26,545 nucleotides of DNA from Chara braunii (taxonomy: Eukaryota > Streptophyta > Charophyceae > Charales > Characeae). The notes under the pieces are model-generated. The model worked only from the letters and a program-made list of their open reading frames with translations, made no database searches and had not been told where the DNA came from. Shown here one piece after another: positions 18,592 through 26,545 of the stretch. The stretch spans positions 3,005,937 through 3,032,481 of the forward strand of contig BFEA01000051.1 of assembly GCA_003427395.1 (NCBI GenBank). Reading direction: 5' to 3'. The position numbers were made by a program, and so were the translations under genes. Within the stretch, counting starts at the first letter, position 1; every line of letters begins with the position of its first letter.

Positions 18592-21500
18592 ATGGATACG
18601 CGTCGACGACCGCCTGGGACTGCTCGTTCCGCTCGGGACGGAGCAATCGCCTCTAGGAGCTATTCTGCAGCGCGTAGGGCCCAAGGCGATTGCTGTTATA
18701 TCTGCCAGGGATCGATCAGGGGTCCAGGCACAGGCAAGAGAGAGAGAGAGAGAGGGGAGCAAGCGACCGTTCTCTGCAGAAGGTGTTTGCTACCTGCATG
18801 CCACTCGTGTACTGAGTTCTTGCGAGCCCGTGACGGCAGTACCTGCCCTGCCTGTTACACCCCCATTGGAAGTGTGCAGGACTTAACCCATGGCAACTCC
18901 ACTTTCTCCGGCGAAGGAGAGAGCTCCGCCCTCACTGATATACCGCTTGTGGATGAGGAGTCCGAGGAGGTGATCAGTAGCAACAGGACCTTACGCAGCA
19001 ACGGGCCCAGTGGAGGGGGAGGAGGAGGAGGAGGAATTGGAGTATCCAGAATGGACAGACGAACGGAGCCATTGCTTCCACTTGTCGACGAGCCCAGAGG
19101 GGAGGATCCCAGAGATTCTTCAGCACATCCTACGAGCAAACACACTCACACTCTTCCGAGGTTGCCTGGCGATGGCGATACTTCCGCCGGGTCATCACGT
19201 GGAAGCTCAGTCAACGAGGACGACGGGCTGTCTGAGTCAGCAAGGTACGGGTATAAGGCGTCCTATTATAGCACAGACGAAGACGCCGGGCCTCTGAAAC
19301 ACCAGGCAGCGAGGGGGAGTACTGGCCTACTACAGCAGCAGAAGGTCATAGGAGGAGGAGGAGGAGGAGGGGGGGGGGATCGAACGTCAGCAGCGGAGGT
19401 AATGTGGAACGGCAAAGACGTCCGGCGTGCTCCTCTTCAACGGGAGGTCCCTATAGCCTTGAGCAAGCTGCTGTTGTACAGGCTGGTCGTGCTTGGGAGG
19501 TTGGTAGTGATGATTTTGTTTCTGAGGTACCGCGTTCTTAATCCGAACCCGGCGGCCTATGGGTTGTGGCTGGCATCTGTGGCGTGCGAGGTATGGTTTG
19601 GCTTCTCTTGGATTCTCGATCAGCTGCCCAAGTGGTCTCCAGTGACCCGCAAGACGTACCTAGATCGTCTAAGTCTTCGATTCGAGAGGGCAGGGGAGGA
19701 GAGCACCCTCCCTCCTGTGGACGTGTTTGTGAGCACGGCGGATGCGGAGAAGGAGCCTCCCTTGGTCACTGCCAACGTCATCCTGTCCATCTTGGCAATG
19801 GATTACCCCCCGGAGAGAGTGTCATGTTACCTGAGTGACGATGGGGCCGCCCTGCTGACCTTCGAGGCTATGGCGGAGACGGCATGCTTTGCGAGGTCCT
19901 GGATACCCTTTTGCAAGACGTTTGACATCGAGCCGCGGGCGCCCGAGGTCTACTTCTCCATGAAGTTTGACTATACTGTCGGGAAGACCCGTCCCGACTT
20001 CGTCATGGCTAGGAGACAGCTAAAGCAAGAGTACGAGGAGTTCAAGGTCAGGGTCAACGCTTTGGTGCAGAAGTCCAAGAAGCCCCCTTCTGGGGGGTTT
20101 CGCATGTCGGATGGGTCGGCATGGCCAGGGCAGTATCGGTCTGACCACCCGGGCATGATCCAGGTCTTCCTGCAGCCGGAGGGTATGACCAGGGACATTC
20201 AGGGGAATGCCCTCCCTCGCCTGGTGTACATCTCTAGGGAGAAACGCCCTCGCTTCGACCACAACAAGAAGGCCGGTGCCATGAATGCCCTGCTGCGCGC
20301 CAGCGCTCTCGTCAGCAATGGCGCCTTTATACTTAACCTGGACTGCGATCATTACGTGAACAACTCCAAGGCTATGCGAGAGGCCATCTGCTACCTGATG
20401 GACCCCGTGGTCGGCGACCGGGTGAGCTTCGTCCAGTTTCCCCAGAGGTTCGACGGCGTGGACAAGAACGACCGGTACGCCAACCACAACTTCGTTTTCT
20501 TTGACGTCAACATGAAAGGTCTTGACGGGCAGCAAGGGCCCATGTACGTGGGTACCGGCTGCGTCTTCCGGCGCCAGGCGGTCTATGGTCTCAATCCGCC
20601 GAGAAGAACAGTGAGGGGGTCCAAGGGACAGGGAGGAGGAGGAGGAGGAGGGGTGTTGCCGAGGCTTTGCAAGGGGTGTTACATGTGCCTGTGCGGGTGG
20701 TGCTGGAAGGGTTGCAAGTCCGGCGGTTCGGAGGACGTCCGGACTGCTCTCATTCCTGGCCACACCATTTCCAGTGAAGAGGCCCTCAGGTTCCCATCCA
20801 AATGGCATGCCCAACGATTTGGTATGTGCTCGGATTTCGTGATAACCACGATGGATGCAGATGGAAGGGTACCCTACTTAACCCCCTTGCAGCTGCTGAA
20901 TGATGTCATTTTGGTCATATCATGCGGCTACGAGGACAACACGGAGTGGGGGAGGACAGTGGGGTGGATGTATGGATCTGTGACAGAGGATATTGTCACC
21001 GGACTTTCGATGCATGTCAAAGGTTGGAGGTCCGTGTATGCCATGCCATCGGCTGCGGCATTCAAGGGCTCCGCTCCGATCAACCTGACCGACCGGCTGG
21101 GGCAGGTCTTGAGGTGGGCAACCGGGTCGGTCGAGATCTTCTTCTCTAGACATAACCCCATGTGGTGCTACTGGGGGCGTCACCTGCAGTTCGTTGAGCG
21201 AGTGGCATACATTAACACAGCCGTCTATCCCTTCACCTCTGTGGCGTTGATCGTCTACTGCCTGATACCTGCAATCTGCCTCTTCACGGACAAGTTCATC
21301 GTCGGGGAGATCGACGACACCGCCGTGCTTTGGTTCCTTCTCCTCTTTCTCTTCATCTTTCTGAATGCTGGTCTGGAAATCTTCTGGAGTCAGATTTCCC
21401 TTGAAGACTGGTGGCGGAATGAGCAGTTCTGGGTGATCGGTGGGTCATCCGCTCACCTGGTCGCCGTCATGCAGGGCCTGCTCAAGGTCTTCGCAGGTGT

Positions 21501-21843
21501 GGACACCTCCTTCACCCTTACGGCCAAGGCAGCAGAGGACGATGACGAGTTCGGCGAGCTGTATGCTGTGCGATTCACTTGGCTTATGATCCCCCCTACT
21601 GTGCTGATGATAGTGAACCTGTTTGCCTGTGTAGTTGGCTTTGCCCGAGAAGTCAACAGATCGGCNGGGAACAAGCAATGGGGTCAACTGCTGGGGAAGA
21701 CCTTCTTCTCCTTCTGGGTGCTGATCCACCTCTATCCATTCGTCAAGGGTTTGACAGGCAGAGCTCAGCGACTCCCTACCACAATCGTTCTCTGGTCATT
21801 GCTAGTGGCCGTAATCATAGCTCTGCTCTGGGTTCAAATCTGA
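18592..21843 (+). CDS. CesA: Cellulose synthase catalytic subunit (CesA/CslD-type GT2), single exon
   Basis: This plasma-membrane glycosyltransferase would polymerise UDP-glucose into beta-1,4-glucan as part of a cellulose synthase complex. The 1083-residue length is typical of plant CesA. Residues 35-88 form the CesA zinc finger with all eight Cys (CYIC, CRRC, CHSC, CPAC). Two membrane helices lie at about 295-343. The catalytic loop has DDG (416-418), the plant-conserved region (about 430-520), DCD (584-586), TED (798-800) and QVLRW (838-842), so all D,D,D,QxxRW residues are present. A short Cys-rich class-specific region (693-708, six Cys) follows a Gly run. The C-terminal membrane segments (about 868-1080) include FTLTAK (974-979). 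The ATG has a strong context (AACCATGG) and an in-frame TAA 36 bases upstream. Sequence is mostly CesA-like with some CslD-like residues ([10 protein letters not shown]). There are no introns; the N at residue 1025 is silent (GCN, Ala). Gly runs sit at 141-148, 254-262 and 681-687. Confidence 0.95.
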   Translation: MDTRRRPPGTARSARDGAIASRSYSAARRAQGDCCYICQGSIRGPGTGKRERERGEQATVLCRRCLLPACHSCTEFLRARDGSTCPACYTPIGSVQDLTHGNSTFSGEGESSALTDIPLVDEESEEVISSNRTLRSNGPSGGGGGGGGIGVSRMDRRTEPLLPLVDEPRGEDPRDSSAHPTSKHTHTLPRLPGDGDTSAGSSRGSSVNEDDGLSESARYGYKASYYSTDEDAGPLKHQAARGSTGLLQQQKVIGGGGGGGGGDRTSAAEVMWNGKDVRRAPLQREVPIALSKLLLYRLVVLGRLVVMILFLRYRVLNPNPAAYGLWLASVACEVWFGFSWILDQLPKWSPVTRKTYLDRLSLRFERAGEESTLPPVDVFVSTADAEKEPPLVTANVILSILAMDYPPERVSCYLSDDGAALLTFEAMAETACFARSWIPFCKTFDIEPRAPEVYFSMKFDYTVGKTRPDFVMARRQLKQEYEEFKVRVNALVQKSKKPPSGGFRMSDGSAWPGQYRSDHPGMIQVFLQPEGMTRDIQGNALPRLVYISREKRPRFDHNKKAGAMNALLRASALVSNGAFILNLDCDHYVNNSKAMREAICYLMDPVVGDRVSFVQFPQRFDGVDKNDRYANHNFVFFDVNMKGLDGQQGPMYVGTGCVFRRQAVYGLNPPRRTVRGSKGQGGGGGGGVLPRLCKGCYMCLCGWCWKGCKSGGSEDVRTALIPGHTISSEEALRFPSKWHAQRFGMCSDFVITTMDADGRVPYLTPLQLLNDVILVISCGYEDNTEWGRTVGWMYGSVTEDIVTGLSMHVKGWRSVYAMPSAAAFKGSAPINLTDRLGQVLRWATGSVEIFFSRHNPMWCYWGRHLQFVERVAYINTAVYPFTSVALIVYCLIPAICLFTDKFIVGEIDDTAVLWFLLLFLFIFLNAGLEIFWSQISLEDWWRNEQFWVIGGSSAHLVAVMQGLLKVFAGVDTSFTLTAKAAEDDDEFGELYAVRFTWLMIPPTVLMIVNLFACVVGFAREVNRSXGNKQWGQLLGKTFFSFWVLIHLYPFVKGLTGRAQRLPTTIVLWSLLVAVIIALLWVQI

Positions 21844-22340
21844 CCGGACATCCATTTTGACTGTATTTGGTCATGTTTCGGTCCAGATACAGCCATAAGG
21901 ACCCGGCGTGTTGTATTGGAGGGAAGACTGTTGTATGGATCTGCTCTGGGTTCAAATCTGACCCGAACCAGCGGGTGAAAGTTCGTGGGTTGCCATGGAT
22001 TGTCCCAGACGAACCGTCCCCACATCCATTTTGACTGTATTGGTCAACTTTCGGCCCAGATACAGCCATACGGACCCGTGTTGTATTGGAGGGAAGACGG
22101 TTGTATGGATCTGCTCTGGGTTCAAATCTGACTGCCAGTGACTGGAACCAGCGGTGAACGTTCGTGGGTAGCCACAAATTGTCCCAGAGTCTCAGACGAA
22201 CCTTACGCTGATAAAACGTACAACCATTTTGACTGTATTTGGTCATCTTTTGGTCTAGATACTCGTTGGGAATCAGGTAAAGCCATAAGTACTGTGCATT
22301 CTATTGGAGGGAAGACAGTTGTATGGATGATTTGCGCTCA
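21823..22340 (+). repeat. Tandem repeat array beginning inside the CesA C-terminal codons
   Basis: The 21 bases that encode the last six residues and stop of CesA (21823-21843) recur exactly at 21941-21961 and 22111-22131. The following text (CCATTTTGACTGTATT..., then CAGATACAGCCATA..., then TTGTATTGGAGGGAAGAC, then TTGTATGGAT) also recurs three times. Unit lengths are 118 and 170 bases plus a diverged third. Unit 1 lacks about 52 bases found in unit 2 (CGAACCAGCG...). The array forms the start of the CesA 3' untranslated region. Confidence 0.92.
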
Positions 22341-22883
<543 letters not shown>

Positions 22884-23073
22884 CACTGTGCTGTCAAATT
22901 CGCTATACACTCAAAAATAGCATGACTATGCCAGAACCCAAAGGCAAACTGAGACTGTTTTGTTGGACTTTCACTGACTCAACAGGAGGTTGAACTTGGA
23001 CAGACAGTTCTTCAGGATGCGTTTGACTTTTGGATAACAATTTTGAGTCACCACATCACCCAGAGTTAGCGAC

Positions 23074-23150
23074 GTGTGTGCGTGTGCGCGTGTGTGTGTG
23101 TGTGTGTGTGTGTGTGAGAGTGTGTGTGCATGTGTGAGAGTGTGTGAGAG

Positions 23151-23232
<82 letters not shown>
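23074..23232. repeat. Compound GT/GA microsatellite
   Basis: GT runs interrupted by GAGA blocks and GTGTGAGA units. A poly-T/A stretch follows near 23310-23340. The frames across it are artefacts. Confidence 0.95.
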
Positions 23233-23419
23233 CACTCCGCAAACGAGTGGTTAGTCCGTCGCACACTCAAGGCCAGCGAAGTGTTGAGCCCTGAAGCATC
23301 TGACTGATTTTATTTTTTTTTTAATTATTTTTTTTTTTTAAGTCCAGGGTATTGTAGAGGTCAGTCAGTGATTGCACAGTGATCACCTGGAACTGTGAGC
23401 CGCAGGTGTCCTTCTAAGA

Positions 23420-23563
23420 CCCCATCCCAACCCATCTTCACGTCAATACTCCTAGCGCACCCCCTATCCCACTATCCTACCTCAGTGTGACCAGCACTCA
23501 GGACCATTGCCCTACCCACGAGCAGGCAACTTAAACCGAACAGCAGTGATAGGCACCAGGGCT
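23420..23563 (+). repeat. Dispersed repeat, copy 2
   Basis: It matches 14280-14437 in the same orientation (CAATACTCCTAG, GTGACCAGCACTCAGGACC, AGGCACCAGGGCT). The two copies lie about 9 kb apart on either side of CesA. Confidence 0.75.
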
Positions 23564-23640
23564 GATGGGTAACCCAGCCCTGGTGGAAGCGGAATTGGAC
23601 GAACCTTGTCGAACAGGAACTTCGGACGCTAGGCCATATC

Positions 23641-23990
23641 TAGCCACCAGACAGTTCTATTCGAATGTCAGTAGGAACCACACCCAATGGCACCCTATCC
23701 AACCTACCTGAACCTACTGCAGGCACTGACAGTCTAGACCCTACCAGTGACTAGCCCCCCAGTCTGTTTTTTGTGTACATATATATTCTGTGAATCTATG
23801 TTGGCAGTATCATGTGTGGAACATGTGTATATGGTTGTATGCTGCACCCCACCATGGAGCATCTATGATGTGAATAGCCACCAGATCGTTCAGAATCTAT
23901 TCGAATGACAGTAGGAACTGCACCCAACGGCACCCTATCCAACCTACCCGAACCTACTGCTGGCACTAGACCCCACCAGTGACTAACGTG
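23641..23990 (+). repeat. Direct duplication, 234-bp period
   Basis: TAGCCACCAGA...CTACCAGTGACTA at 23641-23757 recurs at 23875-23990 with few differences, including the block GGCACCCTATCCAACCTACC. The 117 bases between are unrelated and include short TA-rich runs. No coding potential. Confidence 0.85.
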
Positions 23991-24064
23991 TGTGTATTGA
24001 ATGAAGTCATATGTATATATATCAAGGAGAGGACGGGGCAAGCTGGACAAGAACCCCCCCCAAG

Positions 24065-24125
24065 GATCAAGCCAGGCTCGGACCCGTGCCCTGTAACGTG
24101 TAAATCCAAGACTCTACCATATGAA
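24065..24125 (-). repeat. tRNA-derived SINE-like module 1
   Basis: On the minus strand, ATATGGTAGAGTCTTGG (A-box-like, complement of about 24106-24122) is followed by GGGTCCGAGCC (B-box-like, complement of 24074-24084). The arms are only partly paired, so it is not a functional tRNA. Confidence 0.45.
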
Positions 24126-24350
24126 CAACCACCAGATATGGACATGTGATATGCCAGACTGGGGAGAAACCAGAATAACTGCAACCAACTCCCCAAGCAA
24201 ACCCTGTAACACCCACAACCAACATACAATACCGTGGACTACCCTTGGGTGGTGCGCAGACAGTGTCTGTAATAGTACCATGCGTCAGCCCAAGGGAATG
24301 TGTGTCCAGCCGTGTGTCAATCTAACGCCCTGCCGGTGTCCATGCGCAAG

Positions 24351-24424
24351 GCTGCAGGGTTTTTGAACCTGCAACCTTATACCACAATGCGCATTTCCAA
24401 CCGGTGCTCTAACCACAGAGCTAC
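24351..24424 (-). repeat. tRNA-derived SINE-like module 2
   Basis: On the minus strand TAGCTCTGTGGTTAGAGC (complement of 24406-24423) is a near-perfect A box with an AGCTC/GAGC-type D arm. GCAGGTTCAAAAACCCTGC (complement of about 24352-24370) is a B-box-like T-arm hairpin. The anticodon arm is not conserved. Confidence 0.55.
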
Positions 24425-24529
24425 ATCAACTGACTGATGTTGTTACCACGTTATGCTTACCCTTGAGGAACGTGGCTGAACTCTTGTCACTTGTGTGTGT
24501 CTGTGGGAGAGTGTGTCCTGGGCCCTGGG

Positions 24530-24600
24530 CACGGGCGGGATTTGAACTCAGAACCTGAGCCAAATGATGTGAGTTTAGGTCAGCCAATAGGCGGGCCTCT
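24530..24600 (-). repeat. tRNA-derived SINE-like module 3
   Basis: On the minus strand, GGCCCGCCTATTGGCTGACC (complement of 24578-24597) is A-box-like. GAGTTCAAATCCC (complement of 24537-24549) is a good B box. The third such module on this strand within 540 bases. Confidence 0.5.
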
Positions 24601-25092
24601 GGGAAAATTTGATCTTCCAAAGAAGTGGTTAGGGAAGGGGAGCCATGTTTTCTGGTTCTTTTTTATTTTTATTTTTATCTGTTTATGACCCTTATCTCGG
24701 GAGACTGTCCCCTTCCCCCGCCTCTGCAATTCTCCAGAAGCACCCCTCCACTCCTATAGTCCCAGTCAGTCCTACCCCTACCCCGTTCAGGGCAGACTGT
24801 TAGGGTTCCACACTTAACACTCTTTTGTGGAGTCCTTTTTTTTTATTATTTTTTTTATTTTAAGAAACGGACCCAGTGCCCAAGGCTCCAATTACAAAAT
24901 TGATTACAACATGTACACACACGCCTCTTCCCATTAGGGCTGGACGAGCCTCAGCCACTGCTCCCCTGGAGACAGTTTCCCTGTACGACACGAATATAGC
25001 ATGAGCAAGGGGCATTGATTGCTTCCCTAGTCAGGAAGGATGAACCCCGTTATTCACAAAATCAAGCTCTACCCTACTCTCCTCAATTACCC
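24601..25092. other. Non-coding, no gene seen
   Basis: T/A-rich runs at about 24660-24680 and 24837-24860 and C-rich stretches between. No ORF, RNA or repeat family recognised. Confidence 0.5.
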
Positions 25093-25221
25093 CTACTTCT
25101 AACCATTCTGCACCATGAGGAGTGGGGGAGATTCCCTACTTCTAACCATTCTGCGCCATGAGGAGTGGGGGAGATTCCCTACTTCTAACCATTCTGTGCC
25201 ATGAGGAGTAGGGGAGATTAA
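25093..25221 (+). repeat. 43-bp tandem repeat, 3 copies
   Basis: CTACTTCTAACCATTCTG begins units at 25093, 25136 and 25179. The units differ mainly at the two bases after it (CA, CG, TG before CCATGAGGAG), a CpG decay pattern: the CG form is probably ancestral. Confidence 0.9.
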
Positions 25222-25268
25222 CATTGGGCAGAGGTACCAGCCTCCCTTAAAAAAATAAGCTCGTGCCA

Positions 25269-25287
25269 GCTGGAAACCGGGTCCAGC
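25269..25287 (+). repeat. Hairpin motif, copy with perfect 6-bp stem
   Basis: GCTGGA, loop AACCGGG, TCCAGC. One of five related copies, the others being at 15512-15530, 25331-25349, 25639-25657 and 25727-25746. Most are followed by (G/A)TCCC. Confidence 0.7.
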
Positions 25288-25638
25288 GTACAGTAGTCAT
25301 TTGGTAAATAAATGGCTGCCCTCGACGCCTGCCGGAAATTAGGTCCAACATCCCATGGAGCCATTTAGGGCCATATATCTTTCTTTCTTTTTTCTTTTTT
25401 TTATTAACATAATTTTTTTACTGTAGGCCCGTGTAGGGGCTGCGAACCGGGCTACCCCACTCCACACTTCCTTCCATTATGGTTGAAGGATGCTGAGACA
25501 GTGGCATTGACTACTCCTCTTTTTTTTTTCTTTTTTTTTTTCCTTCGAGAACGGGCTGAGTGGCGAAAGCTGATATTACCAATAAGGGAATTGAGGTCGG
25601 GGTCCTCACAGTCTACCTGGAGTAACCAAACCGAAATT

Positions 25639-25657
25639 GCTGAGAACCGGGCTCAGC
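25639..25657 (+). repeat. Hairpin motif with compensated stem
   Basis: GCTGAG, loop AACCGGG, CTCAGC. The loop is the same as at 25275-25281, while both stem halves differ in matching ways, so pairing is kept. Confidence 0.7.
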
Positions 25658-25726
25658 GTCCCTCATCATGAAGATGGTGATAATGGTGATGGTGGTGATA
25701 ATGATGATACTAACAATCATTTTCCT

Positions 25727-25746
25727 GCTGGAAAATCAGGTCCAGC
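25727..25746 (+). repeat. Hairpin motif, 8-base loop
   Basis: GCTGGA, loop AAATCAGG, TCCAGC, then GTCCCA. A GATGGTGAT-type imperfect repeat (25672-25710) lies between this copy and the one at 25639. Confidence 0.65.
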
Positions 25747-26039
25747 GTCCCACACTTCTGACTTTGTACTGTACAGAGGGCGCGGAGCGGAAGGAGCCAC
25801 TGGGGGGCACCAGTGGGACCTCCTTCTCAGTCGAAGGCTGAAAGATGCATCATCAATTGCCTTTGTAGCGACGAATTTGAGACTGTCATCAAACCCAGGT
25901 TTCCGTCAGTGAGAGGGCGTGGGGAGGGAAGGGTTCGGAGAAGTCTGGGGGGGGGCCGTAAAGGGAATGGGTCCATTCTTTGAAAATTAACTTGTAGTCC
26001 CTCATATCCTCCAAACCTCATTGAGCTTCGACTTTATTC

Positions 26040-26202
26040 CCTCCCCATGTGGCCTTCGCTACTCATCCCTCCCCATGTGGCCTTCGCTACGCATCCCTCC
26101 CTCTCTCCTCCCAACCAGTCTGTGCAAAATGCTGTAATCCCCTTCCTGATGTCAGAGATTTGCGATGCTGTAATCCCCTTCCTGACGTCAGAGATTTGCA
26201 TG
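26040..26202 (+). repeat. Two short tandem duplications (28 bp and 36 bp)
   Basis: CCCCATGTGGCCTTCGCTAC is at 26043 and 26071 (28-bp period). GCTGTAATCCCCTTCCTGA starts at 26131 and 26167 (36-bp period, one substitution in the TGACGTCA/TGATGTCA part, a CpG change). Confidence 0.9.
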
Positions 26203-26545
26203 AAAAGATCCAGTTGTGACTTCGTGTCGGACCATCTTTGTATGAGTCCTAGCTGTACCTGTTGCTGATTTTACCATCTTCTGCCAAATCCGGTCCCACC
26301 ACCTCCGCATGAACTGGGCTATTGGGCATTGCATAAAAATATGCTTGATAGTATCCGCCCTCTTACGGGCAGGAAACATGTGCAGACACCGCTGGCACCA
26401 TGGCAGCGCCTGGGCCCGCTGTTCCAGGTTGGTGCGATCTATTAGCCAGTCGTTTGTGGGCAGGCAGTGGTGTGCTATCTGCCACTATAGGGACGAGATT
26501 TTTGCAGGTTTGGGTTTCTGGTCTTGGAACCAACGAATAGGCTTC
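26188..26545 (-). pseudogene. LINE reverse transcriptase C-terminus (zf-RVT), partial
   Basis: Read on the minus strand from the window edge, the frame shows a WFQDQKPKPAKISSL segment, a stop, then HHCLPTNDWL, CQRC, DTIKHIFMQCPIAQF and a Trp-rich end (MRRWWDRIW). The order LPTxDxL, CxxC, TxxHxFxxCP is the zinc-binding domain found at the C-terminus of plant L1-like non-LTR retrotransposon reverse transcriptases. A TAG at 26485-26487 (complement) interrupts the frame and could be CAG to TAG. The element continues beyond the right edge of the window. The coding end is near 26188 and the poly(A) tail was not identified. Confidence 0.8.

Noticed and set aside
20020-20814. 264-codon minus-strand ORF
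   Set aside because: Shadow of the CesA catalytic domain.

Overview
The window looks like nuclear DNA of a streptophyte, probably a charophycean green alga (Chara-like, inferred). It holds one intact gene, a plant-type cellulose synthase (CesA) with the eight-cysteine N-terminal zinc finger, plant-conserved region and class-specific region. That gene is a single uninterrupted exon. The rest is repeat-rich, with a large Ty3/gypsy-type LTR retrotransposon, tRNA-derived and LINE fragments, fold-back DNA, tandem repeats and many microsatellites. Scattered N calls and one N-gap mark a draft assembly.

Layout. Positions 1-645 are flank with no recognised gene. Positions 646-13940 are one 13.3-kb LTR retrotransposon with ~2.4-kb LTRs (646-3018 and 11445-13940). 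It has TGTGACG...CGTCACA ends, a Met-tRNA-type primer site at 3019, and a short direct repeat (TGCT, extendable to ATGCTT) at its outer edges. Inside are a decayed gag (Gag fold, CCHC knuckle), protease, reverse transcriptase/RNase H, a PHD-finger-like C4HC3 module, integrase (DDE), and about 2.1 kb of further open frames (a pol tail, an acidic/basic ORF and a small ORF). Stops and frameshifts make this copy non-autonomous. Positions 13941-16560 hold dispersed repeats, tRNA-like modules, a fold-back element and T-rich/TTG repeats. Positions 16600-18591 are the likely CesA promoter and 5' leader, with a TATA box, candidate splice sites, GT/GA repeats and a 109-bp tandem repeat. CesA is at 18592-21843. 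Positions 21823-22340 are tandem repeats that start inside the last seven CesA codons. Positions 22380-26187 are repeats, including three tRNA-like modules on the minus strand and a family of small hairpins. Positions 26188-26545 are the C-terminal end of a LINE reverse transcriptase on the minus strand.

Most notable: a PHD finger between RNase H and integrase in a gypsy-type element with two extra downstream ORFs; an LTR-end relic forming a perfect palindrome at the 3' LTR border, identical to the 11 bp missing from the 5' LTR; a stop codon and C-terminus of CesA captured in a tandem array; and a small hairpin repeat whose stem shows a compensatory change.
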